Assembly: GCA_013399875.1 (NCBI GenBank)
Contig: VXAZ01002365.1
Span: 732,768-796,767 of the forward strand
Length of the DNA: 64,000 bases
Direction: 5' to 3'
From: Gymnorhina tibicen
Taxonomy: Eukaryota; Chordata; Aves; Passeriformes; Artamidae
A program made the position numbers and the translations under genes. Positions 1 through 11,363 of this stretch are shown here, one piece after another. Position 1 is the first letter of the stretch. Each line of letters starts with the position of its first letter. The notes beneath the pieces were generated by a model. The model saw only the letters and a list, made by a program, of their open reading frames with translations. It was not told the origin of the DNA and did not search any database.

Positions 1-2362
1 CTGCAGTTCACCAGAAGGAGCAACTTCAGTTAGCTCTGCACATTCCAGGAGCCTCCCCAGAGGCAGCATTAATATAAATATGGAACAAGGACAATCAGAT
101 TTGTTCTGCATTCAGCCAGGTCAGGTCCAAAAAAGGTTTATTAGCTCTGGCTTCATCATGGACTGCAGCAGTTAAATGTTTCCAGAGGTACAAGACTGTA
201 GAAGCTGTACAGATACAAGTGAACTAAAAAAATCCCTCAGCTAAACCCTCATTCAGTAGTTTCACAATTTGGCCTGAGAAACACCTCTGTTATTTTAAAC
301 CATCCTGGTAACTGAATACCAAATTAAAAATTTGCTAAAAATTTTTAAACAAAGGCAAAAAATTTTTCCTTTACACAGCATTTTACAAAACATAAAGCTA
401 TCAGAGAATTTCCAAGTAGGAATTACTTTTAAAGTATTTGGGGATTTTACATGTTACCACAACTGCAGAAACTCAAGTTCAATGCTCAAAAAGCAAATAA
501 AACTCCAAAACTCTTCTGGGCATCTCCACCGATTTTTATATTGATAATCTCATTCAAACACAGGCAGCATGAAGATGCACTTGTGGCAGGTCTCAGATTA
601 ATCTGGTTTCCTTTAACCAAATAACCATCCTCTACTTGCCATGATTTTGTGGTATTTCAAGGATATCTGATACCATTTTTCTACCTATGAAATAGAGGAA
701 AAACTGTACAGAAAAGAGGGTGGATGAAGAAAGCAAAGAAAATAAAAGTCTCATGTAGTGTAGCATATTTGACCGTTTTGTTTCTGATGTCATTATCCCA
801 ACAGGGAAAACCTCAGCTTCCTGATGAGTAATAACCATTCTCATATGGCAGGAACACAAGAAAGAAAGAAAGATGTGAAAAAGGAGCAGAAAGAGGAATT
901 ATGTTTGCATATACTTGTACTCCTGGTTTTTACCACTAGATAACAGGTACAAGTAGCTTGTATTTCCATCAAATAAGGCATTAAAAAAAAGACATTATCA
1001 TATCCAAAGCAAAAAGAGGTGTTTAACACACACACAGAGCAATCAGGCGCAGTGGAAGGTGTCCCTGCCCACGGCAGAGAGGTTGGAACTAGATGATCTT
1101 TGAGGTCCCTTCCAAAACAAACCATTCCGTGATTCCATGATACATTCTGTACATCTATTCCATACTACTTCAAAAAGATTACAAATTGTTGTTAAAGGCA
1201 AGACACAATTAAGAGAGTACAGGCATCTCTGTACTCAAAAACATCTTTGCTGCTCCTGTACTTAGTCTACATATATCTAGTTTGACAAATAATCCGTAAA
1301 GACTACTAAAATATTCCTAAACACAGAATTCTCTAAGCACACAATTAATTTGTTTTTAAACTCCCTCTTCCTGTTAGATTCTTGGCAACTTAACTAAAGC
1401 TTGGCTTGGCAAAAATGAAAAAGCAAATACTGTGTACAGGACTTGAGTGAAATCAGAAACTGATGTAGTCAAACCATGCACACTAAAACCTGTTTTCTTG
1501 TGTGATAGCAACAGCTGCTATAGTAAATTCAAAAGGATATAAGTCTTTTCACAGTTTGAATGGTAACTCAAGCAGCAAAAAGGCATGTTTTTGAACATGA
1601 TGAGTGGTAGTACACCAGAGGAGGATGTAAGTGGTTTGACTACTATCTTGAAGATTCATAGCTTAATCTTGAAGATCAGTTTATCACACTTCTAAAGGAG
1701 GGCAGGAGATTGAAAAAATAATAAAACTCTAATTAAGTTGTGACTTGCTCTCATTTTCTAGTATCAATTAATTAAGCATAATTTAAAATAACATAAAAGC
1801 AGGATAAAAAATTAATGGTGACTGGAGGCAGCAAGATGAAAAATTACTTCAAGACGAAAAAACATTTCATAACTTCTTTGCTTCATGGAAGCACGAATAT
1901 AGCTCAGGACCACAACAAAAACGTAATTATAGTTGAGTGGCATTAATTTGTCACTGAAAAAACAATTTTTTTTCAATAATAATGAGAAGTAATACACCAG
2001 TTCTTTTAAAATTCCACATATAAGATGATTATCCTCTTTTTTTTTGGTATTTATTGCACTTCTTGCCAGTGCTTAATTGAGATGGATACATGGGTTCCTT
2101 GCAAAGTATTAAGAATGTTTTGTTACTTTTGTAACTTGCCAAAAATTCATGGGTGATTTCTGTGTGTTTTTCTAATTGCTTTCTTCCTGAAAATCTTGAG
2201 ACATTCAGTGCCTTAAAAACAAATTTCTCAAACTCCAGAAAAAATTACTGCATACTCAGAGATTTAATAAAGCATTAGAATATCTGTACCTCTTGCTACC
2301 AATCAATACAAACATTATTTTTCCCAGAAAAATCAATTTAAACGAACAATGTAGGAAATTAC
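1..2362 (-). other. CDK17 intron 3 (partial)
   Basis: AT-rich non-coding sequence downstream of the coding exon at 2363-2527 on the minus strand. It begins with the GT donor at 2362-2361 and runs off the left edge. I looked for the next CDK17 coding exon on the minus strand and did not see it. It holds one short CR1 tail (1046-1141) and a few homopolymer tracts. The open frames here (such as 332-544 and 1812-1997) have no coding character I recognise. Confidence 0.85.
1046..1141 (+). mobile_element. CR1 LINE, 3'-end fragment
   Basis: About 96 bases match the well-known CR1 3' end: a segment like ctgcccacggcagag, then ttggaactagatgatcttt and aggtcccttcc, ending in a degenerate attccatgat tail. 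This is the usual severe 5' truncation. The minus-strand frame at 841-1125 is partly this repeat. Antisense to CDK17 transcription. Confidence 0.93.
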
Positions 2363-2527
2363 CTAATCTGCTCCCATTTCTGGGCATTGCCATGAAAGAG
2401 CCGAGGCTGCCCCCTATGACGCTGTGTGGTCTCCGTAAAGGGGGCTTCTTGAAAGATCCCGTGTACTGGTGGAGAAATGAGTGCATGCTGTGAGACGTTG
2501 GAGGCCTGCCATTCTTCACAATAGGCT
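2363..2527 (-). CDS. CDK17: CDK17 second coding exon (residues 40-94)
   Basis: This is an internal coding exon of cyclin-dependent kinase 17 (PCTAIRE-2), a CMGC Ser/Thr kinase; the close paralogue CDK16 is activated by cyclin Y. On the minus strand a TAG acceptor lies at 2530-2528 and the exon starts at 2527. It ends at 2363, followed by a GT donor at 2362-2361. The first two bases complete Glu40, then 54 codons run PIVKNGRPPTSH to RNGSRL, and one base opens codon 95. This is the N-terminal extension ahead of the kinase domain: rich in Ser, Pro and basic residues, probably disordered, with a basophilic phosphosite-like RRPHS at residues 71-75. The 165 nt are phase 1 at both ends, so skipping keeps the frame. 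The match is to CDK17 from memory; the paralogues CDK16 and CDK18 differ here. The next exon is left of the window. Confidence 0.96.
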
Positions 2528-3235
2528 CTACAATTCACAAGGATCAAAATATTCATTGCCACAAGCAAGCAGGATTGTCAGGAACATGCCAGAAGAAAAA
2601 AAAGAAAGAAAAAAAAGAGTTAGTAAACAGGAAATCACCACTCTGGTAAGATTATCTTTCATGCTAACAGCAGACCATCATACTATGGCCATTTCTCTAT
2701 TAACAAACAAGTACAAAACATGACATTAAGTGTTACCCAAATTTAATTTTACTAAATCCTGTCACTCTGCTGCTGGATGAGTAAATGCCCTGAATATCCA
2801 GTCTTAGAATGAGGATAAAACCAAAACACTATTTTCTTCTGTCTTACTGCACAATCTTTCATCTTTACTTTTAAACAGGACAGCTGTTAGATCAACTACG
2901 ATGAGCAAAATCAACTGTAAGCCTTTGAAAATATTCTCCCTTTCAATTCTCATGGGTCGCTAGTACCAAGGCCTTGCTATTGGACACCTTTAGAAGTAAA
3001 TATACCTGTCTGTACCTCCCAGAGCTGTAATGCCACAATTAAGGTTATTAACTCACAGGGTATCAGAAAAATTAAGCGTTCAATTTTTTATTTTGGCTTT
3101 CTACTGGATTGTGTTTCAGATGGTTCACAGAGATTTTTTTAAAGTTATTATCATTGATAAGCACTTTCTAAAAGAACGAAACGTTAGAAATTTTTAAATC
3201 TTATTTACAAGTGTGTGCAGAAACTGAGTATTCAC

Positions 3236-3249
3236 GTTGCCTCAGCAAC
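3236..3249. promoter_or_regulatory. RFX X-box-like site
   Basis: GTTGCCTCAGCAAC has both half-sites of the RFX X-box (GTTGCC, two bases, AGCAAC), differing from the ideal palindrome by one base in the second half. RFX factors control ciliary and MHC class II genes. It lies in a small stretch (3235-3380) with several CpGs inside intron 2, about 0.7 kb before the acceptor of the 2363-2527 exon. Motif match only. Confidence 0.4.
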
Positions 3250-6200
3250 CTGACTCCTCACACACGGACTAGCCCTCAACGATCGACATGGTCCTAGAAG
3301 CAGGCTAACTCTAAAAACACGAGGATTTTTTTCACCCCCAAAAGAAGCAAAACAGATGTCCACTCTCATTGACTGTCTCGATAGTGGACTTAGCAGAACC
3401 ACCAATGAAGTCATTCATACAAGAAAATAAAGATTAAATACTCTCACTTCAGAAAATGAGATCAGAGTCATCTGGCAGCTACATGCAAGCACTGTCCCTA
3501 TACTACAAAAAAGAACAGAAGCTATGCCCAAAGCACAGCTGAGATTCAAGTAATTTTATTTTTCCACTACTTGATTCTTATTAACCTAACAGAGGCATGT
3601 TTGGTATTATTCGGAAGACAGAAAAGGCAGCAGCCATGCACTGAGCAACCACACGGCGTGAGTGCTACTGAATGGAGCGGCACCCACCGGAGCCACTGCT
3701 CCCAGGGTGTGCTCAGAGCTTCACTCATGCCTCGTGGGACAGGGAGCAGTCTGGGATGCTATTTCATCACTCCAACTTATATTCCCACATGCAGGGACCC
3801 CAAAATCTTGCTTTCCGCTCCAAAAAAAGGCAGTAAGAATAATAAAGCTAGGAGAACATATTTTATGGAAAGCAGAATTTCAATTGAAGGTGAAGGAAAA
3901 GAACAGCAACAAATGCCTAATAATCTAAGGAAAACAGGATTCTGAAGGGAACCCCCTCCCTCCCCACATACACAAAAACCTTCTCGATACATTATTGTGA
4001 TTAGTCTGAAGCAGAGACAGAAGTACACAGACAGAATTACCCAAGGACAGGTCAGTGACCTTAAATAATTATGCAAGGAATTTTTGCATATAAACATGAA
4101 TAACACAGTGAGACAAAAAAAACCCAAAAAACATTAACTCAGCTTCTGCAGGGAAAAAAATAAAAGCCCTGAGGAAAAAAATGCTGCCGGCAGAAAACAG
4201 AAAGGACATGTCAGCACTGTTACAAACCTGCCTGCATCCTTTCATTAGCATCCTTCATAAATACAGCTTCAGAGTGGGTGAACATGAGGAAAAATACACC
4301 ATACATCTGTGTATATGTTTGTAAAGTATGACCAGGGTCTTCAAACCTCTGCACATCTCTATCCCAAATGCTTATTTTTGTTCTAACAGTTTGCATCACC
4401 CTTTTGACCCAAGAGTGGTACCAGCTTCCTTGTTGCATGCCTTCGACAGCAGATTTATCCTAGGGCAGCAGGCAGCAAATTCCTCAGCAATTTTTAATAC
4501 AATCTATTAGTACTTCCACATGACAGGACACAGGTCCACATTCAGCACAACTACTGCTTTTGGTAAGTTAACATCTGCTTTCTGCTTTCCAACTTTCTCG
4601 CTAATTTGATTTGAATTTGATAAAGTTTCTAGTCTAAACACCTCAAAGTGAGTTTATGTGCACCAGTGAACAAATCAATAGTACCTTGTCTATTTTGGCT
4701 TTTGTCTACTCATGCTAAAAGTAATCTACTTTCATGAACTGTGAAGGACACAGAAGAGGCCAGAATTTATGAATACAACAAATGTCTATGTAGAGATTGA
4801 GTTTTATGTTCATTAGTAACATGACAGTGTGATGCACAAAGATGATTATTTAAAAAATTTGTTCTCCTCATGGCACTGGTAAATTTGTATATGTTTTACA
4901 GTTTAAAACAAAATCCCTAAAATATCCTAACATACGCGAAGTTCTGCTCAGATATAAGGATAAATACAGATCACATTAATAACTAAATTTATATAAAAAT
5001 GAAAGAAAAATGGTTGATATAATAAGATCCAATTATACAGAAATAACTTTTGTTATCATAGGCAACTATTACCTTCCTTCACTGTCCTAAGTACTGTACT
5101 AAATTGTGGAGCGCATTATAAAATTTTGCAATAATTTAGGTCATGTAGTAGGACAGGCATAACTACTGGCAGACAATGAAGTGAAGGTTACAAAAACACT
5201 CATGTGGCACTGTATTTCTGACTAAAACAAGTATTAATACTACTTGCTTATAAATGGGGGTTTAAAATCCTGATACACATTAATTTACCAAAGTGAGGGA
5301 TCATATGATATATAACAGTGTAACATACAGGCTATGGTTTGGAAAAGTATATTTGTTATAAACAATTCAGGGTGCATTGCTGTATGCTAGGAGCTTCTAA
5401 AGAAATGGTTGCATGAATTCTGCATTATGTTACCTCCTCCCTGCAAATGCGACTGTAACAGCCAAGAGCTGGAACAAATATTGAAAATGATCAAGAAAAC
5501 TCTTGCTGGAAATTAATTTACAAGACTGTTTATTACAGTTTTCATGCATTTATGAGATACAAGAGTTAAATAAAGTGCTTTTGAAAAAACTACCTCTCTC
5601 TCTCCAAAGACCCACGAGTACTTCTTTTGAAGTTACAATTTCCTTTAATTCACTCCATTTTTTCCAGGATTATTAATACACTGAATCACTATATTTAAAG
5701 TATAACACTGCAGTTTTAAGATGTGAGTTAAGTCAACTGTCTCGTCTTGAATAAAACACATCTAGACTGTTAAATGCCTTTACTACATACATGTTTTGTA
5801 AAAACTGCTTCTTATAATTTTATTTCTGTGATTATTGGTTTGTCTTTAAAAAAATGTTTCCCCTATATAAAACTCACAAACATCCCTTACTTTTAGTGTC
5901 ATTGTACTTAGTAAATATAACTCAGTAACCACATCTTGCCATTGGTTTAATATTCAGCCACAGTCAAAGTGAATGATGGAAATTAAAAGGTGAGTAAAAA
6001 AACCACTAGAAAACTCACTGTGCAAGTGTGTGGATCTACTGCATTTTGAGATCATGCACAGTTCTGGTCTTCCTCTCTCTCATACAGATTAAATGATAAG
6101 CATGATACAACCCACGGACTCAGCGGAGGGCTGAAGAGGGCATCTGGGAACCTGCTGCATCCACCACCTCCTTCAGCACAAGAGTGAAAAAGCCAGCCAT

Positions 6201-9101
6201 GGCAGGTTGCGTACTGCACACAAAATGATTCTTTCTGTGGAAACTCCTCACCACACGATGATACAACTACTAGAACCTAGAAGACTCAGGGGAAAATGAA
6301 CAAGCAATCTGCTCAGGGTTACTAACCACACAGAGACTTGCCTAGTTCAGGAAGTCTCTGAGCTAGAAACTGATACAATACGCTGGGGAAATGATGCTGT
6401 ACTTTGGGCTCTAATCTTAGACTTGCCCTAAAATGTCATCCTCAGAGACTGGAGAACAGACAGGCTTAACTCTAGCTGTCCTTACAGCACAAGAGTTCTG
6501 CAGCACCTGGGCAGTTCACTTGTGTTGGCTGTCGCTGGCACAACCATTCCAACAAGGGTCTTATTAATAATTTCTCTCTAGCTCTCTTTCCTTACCCTAC
6601 TCTATAATCTGTAACTCCAAACTGATAAAACAAACTGATATGGAAAACAAGCTGAAACACAGACTTCTCAGCGGTCCTTTTAAATAGTATTTCATCAGTT
6701 GTTATTATATTCTCTTCTTATTTTGGCTACAACATCATATAACCTTGGGGTCATCTTTGAAGGAATGCCATTTCAACCCTTACATTTCTTAGGCAGCCTA
6801 CTAAGCTATCATGCAAATCTAGTCTTTAAGTGTGAAAAAAGTTAAATAACATTCTCAATGAGAATAGTTACAAATATTATACTGACGTACAGGATGACCA
6901 CATGGATTTCTTTTCAATGTCTCTCAACAATTCTTGCAATAGTTTAATAAAGTATATCTATATACACATACTAGTTTTCTATCTATAAAAACGCACGCCC
7001 CTTTTTTTAAATGCCACATCCACATCATCTTGCTTAACCTTGCACCTTCAGCAAGGTTTAAAATTGAGCAATGCATGGTGACTATGCACTGTTGTATTAC
7101 TCGATTTTCAAGTTTGTTGAGTGCTGAGCTAACCCTTTATATCATTTGGAGCATTTTCTTGCACTTCTCACATTCTGTCATTCAAACTTCCGTTACTATT
7201 GGCATAACCCAAAATAAACACAACAGCACTGTTCAAAGAAAACACTGTTCAAAATGCAATCAGCCTGGCTTAATAATGGTTTAAGAGTTTCTAGAACATG
7301 AAATGTTTTAGAATACACACATATATTTTAGGAAAATGCTGTACTCAGTAAGGTACCACTGCTTTGCTGAGTTTGAAATAATGCCAACACCAATACTAAC
7401 ATAAGAAACCAGAAAACAACTCAAATGAACCACTGGAATTATTCAATTGTGAAATAAATTTATATTTGAACATAAGTGGAACTGATTTTTTTTACTTCAT
7501 AATTATGAAAACTGCCAGAACAATTAGAACAGCAGTGGATATAACCAAGAAGCCCGTCCAAGGAATTAACTAAACCCAACAATTTTATAAAGACGCTTCC
7601 TCTTCTTCCTTTAACTGCAATTTAAATTAACCACAAACTTGACCTGAAATTACTCCTGAGTTAAGCAATTTTTCAATTAATCCACAATGCTTCTTTTCCT
7701 CATCCATCTATGATAACAAAGACCCACACTACCACTTTCTTTCCTGTGCTGGATTTACTTAACTGGATTTACTTAGAATGAGCTCCAGAGAGCCTGCAGA
7801 ATTGCCTGGCATTTCTTTGCATGGCCTCAGCAACTGACAGACTGTCACATGTCAGTCAACTGGTAGATTAAAGAAAGAAAGTGTTTTCATTAGGAATGTA
7901 AATGCATTTTAACATGCTTTTTATGAATACATATTATCACATACTCAACTAACTCTTTCTTGTTTTATGTCTCATGAGTATCTTTATTATTTGACAGAGA
8001 TCAAGCTGTTTTTCAGATTTCACTGCCTAAATTTTGCCACGAAATTTGATTCAACTAGCTTTAATAAAGAATTAAAATCACCAGTCATACAAGGTGACAT
8101 TTTCCCTTAAACCAAACAGAGCTGAGTATGTCTGCAAAAAAATGCTTGATTCCACAACCACTATCCATTCTGGACATGTAAACCACATAAATACATATTT
8201 TAACTTTATTTATATGAAGTTAAAATTCACATGTGGAGATTTTCTAATCAAAGTAAGAGATACTGGAGACTTAGCATTTATGATTAGTTATTTGGGTATA
8301 GAATGGGGATTGAACCCAGGCATGTTCCATATTCTAAGTAAGGATGAATCTTTGTGCCTGCCACAATTCACTGCTTCTACCAAGAATGTGGCTTCAAGGT
8401 CCTCCCCCCCCAACAAAAAGGAAGTGTAATTTTGATTTAGGTTTTTGAACTACATCACCATGGGGTATACGTAGCACAGCTGCTGGCAGAAGGGTGGAGG
8501 CAGAACCTCACTCGACACTTTAAACTGCAACTTGGCTTTGGACTGGCTCAAGTGTAACAAAATCTCACTAAGTGTCTTGAGAATCCACTACTAGTTTTTA
8601 TAGGACAGGACTCTATTTCATTTCTTTTCCACCACCTTGACCTCACCCTTGCTCCAGAAAACGTCCAAGGCTGTTTTTTATCATTTCCAATTTGATGGAG
8701 AATGACGAAGTGTCAAAAATCTACGTTTGTGAAACTAAATGTTCACTCTCTGAACAGCTTTGCATTCATAAAGCTTGCGATACATCATCACAACTTTTAA
8801 TTTTATTTATGTAGGCTTCTCAAATGCCAGTGTCATACAGCTTAATCATATTTCAGCATCATCTACTACACATTCATTTACCTAATCTGAATGTTAGGCT
8901 CTGCTAATGATTACTTGAAATACAAAATATTTCAAACAAACTGCTGAAGAAGCTGTTGTCAAGAAGCCCTTTATTTCTTCAGAAAATGTAGAATGTAAGC
9001 AGGTGAATTTCTGATATTTTAGAGCTGGCATGCTGCACTGTACAATATTTAATTACATTGCTGTAAGGCAGTCAGACCCACTCAGTAAAATTAGTTGATT
9101 G

Positions 9102-9123
9102 CAGGTGACAGCTGCTATAAAAG
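9102..9123 (+). promoter_or_regulatory. E-box pair followed by a TATA-like sequence
   Basis: CAGGTG (9102-9107) and CAGCTG (9109-9114) are one base apart, directly followed by TATAAAAG (9116-9123). Paired E-boxes bind bHLH factors such as those of muscle and nerve. It could be an intronic enhancer or a cryptic rightward promoter; no transcript is visible. Confidence 0.25.
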
Positions 9124-11341
9124 ATACATTTAAATAACCCAAAGCAGCAATATGCTTGCTATATATGTACTCTCCAGGAGCTGGATGAGGAACACTACAC
9201 TGCATATTTATAGATTATTTTACGGGGTTGTTTCCTAAGATTCTGTTACGTGATACCCAGGAAAACACTGAGCCACTCTAAAAACAGAGCAACCACTCAA
9301 TACCACTTAAACCAATATTTTTCATTAAACAATAAGAAACTATTGAATATTACAATTTTTAAAACTTGGCAAAACTTCAAGGGATTCCTCCCATTGCTCA
9401 AATTAATCCCTTTGAGTATAGCAGCCATTCCAGAGCAAATATTCTTCACCTGGACAACACAAGGCAAAAAATACCGGGAGAACATTTGAAAAAAATTTGC
9501 TAATATAACCCTGAAGAAACAGTCTTCAACTTCCTCTAAGAAATGAAGTACCTCAATTATTAAAATGGCACTGTAATGTCCTATAAACTTTTTTTTTTTA
9601 ATTTGGGACAGAAAGGACACAAATTTTTCTGTCTTTTTGAACTACAAAAACAATGCACAAAATCAAACTATAAATACACCAGGCAAAGAATGAGATCAAG
9701 ACATCTAAAAAACACTATAACAAACCTTTCAAAGTTGACTTCACACAGAGTGAGGTTTTACCTTCAGTCTGGGTACCAAAACAATAAAGATCACAATCAA
9801 GTGAAATATATTCAAAACCAAAGCCCCACCTTTAAGATTTATGTATTTCATACTGCTTAGAAGATAATTCTCAGCTAATATTTTTGGTAATCAGAACCTG
9901 TACTGGAACATAGGCATGGTACTTCTGTACCTCAAATCATATAAGCATAACACACCATCAGTTTAAAATCTGCAGTAACTGCAGAAGGCATCACACTACA
10001 CCAAATTCTTCAGAAAAATGTTTCAGCTGCAATTTCATTCAATGCAAGTCAATACCACAGCCAAGATACAAGTATCCCTGGCCTCTATCCTGGCATCCAC
10101 ACACACAGCTCCCAGTGCAAACATCTGTGAGACCACGCTGCCAACCAAACCAGGAAACAGAAGATCTGACTCCTTGTTGCCCTACTTTCAGAAATAAATT
10201 GTGTTGGCTAGTTATGTGTATATTACTTTTCTGTACGACTCCACCTGAATACCATTTGAGAACAAATCTCTGCACATCCATCAGTGAGCCTATACTAACA
10301 GAAATCTGGTGTATTTAGAGAGTCCACTTCTGCATCTAAACATTATGTTCTCCTGCTGAACTTGCATTCTGGTTCTAAGGAAAATACTTAAGAGTGGACA
10401 AGGCCCCCACACAGCCCTGCAAGACTACAGGTCTCTGCAGCATGCTTCAGGCACTGAATTTTCATGCTCATTTTGCTTTATAAGCACTTCCACATACAAA
10501 CAGAGCCTCTAGGTTTTGTGGGAAGAAGCAAATGAAAACAGAAGGGAAGAAAGAACACTATGTTGTGCAGTGTACGTGGGATGGAGAAACCATACTGAAC
10601 AGTAATAACAAAAATTGATGTATACCACAGCACAGAAGGGTATGTACAGACTGTAATAAAAACATTGCCAGTACAGTGTAAGGGACAGTACAAGGATCAG
10701 TGTTTACCTGTGACAACTGCCAATTACTCACAGTAATCTGTAGCTCTAGAATGAGCTCTAGCAATTCTGAGGATTTCTTCTTCCCTTACCCGCCCACGTT
10801 TTCATACTGATACCTTCCTCCAATATCAACAGAGAAATTTTACTGATTTATTACCAGTAAGCATTTCTGTGCTCATATTTTCAGTTCAAGAACACTGTCT
10901 TGAAAATATGTTGCAACACACTGTTTTCCTTCCACACTCAAGGAATTCTACATAGCAGATGGAATGGGAATTTCTCTGCTCTGTTGAAGATGATATGAAA
11001 TGATTAAAACTACAAAGGCATTTGGATGTTCTGAGACAGTATCGCAACGTGTTAATTCTTATAAACATTCATCCCTCTTATCAAAGTATTAACTAGTCAT
11101 TAATGCCTTAAACCTAAAAAACACTTACGCACTTTACCGTAGCTGATCCTTCCATTATTACTCACACCTGTAAAATTACAAAAAAATTATGCAAGTGTTC
11201 ATGAGACTGGATCCTATGATCACATCACTGAGCTAAAAGAGACCAAATGGAGATAAGTATTATTTTACAAATTCATGTAGCCATTTCTATCAGAACTTCA
11301 CCGTTTTTGGTTTATTATGTACATGTGTATTTATCTGTACC

Positions 11342-11363
11342 AAAAAAAACCCCAAAAAACCCC
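11342..11363. repeat. A8C4A6C4 tract
   Basis: Two consecutive A-run/C-run units on the plus strand within intron 2. Similar A(6-8)C(3-5) tracts recur across the gene body. Confidence 0.9.

Noticed and set aside
2293..2493. Plus-strand 66-codon frame
   Set aside because: Shadow of the CDK17 exon on the opposite strand, which has matching splice sites and phase.
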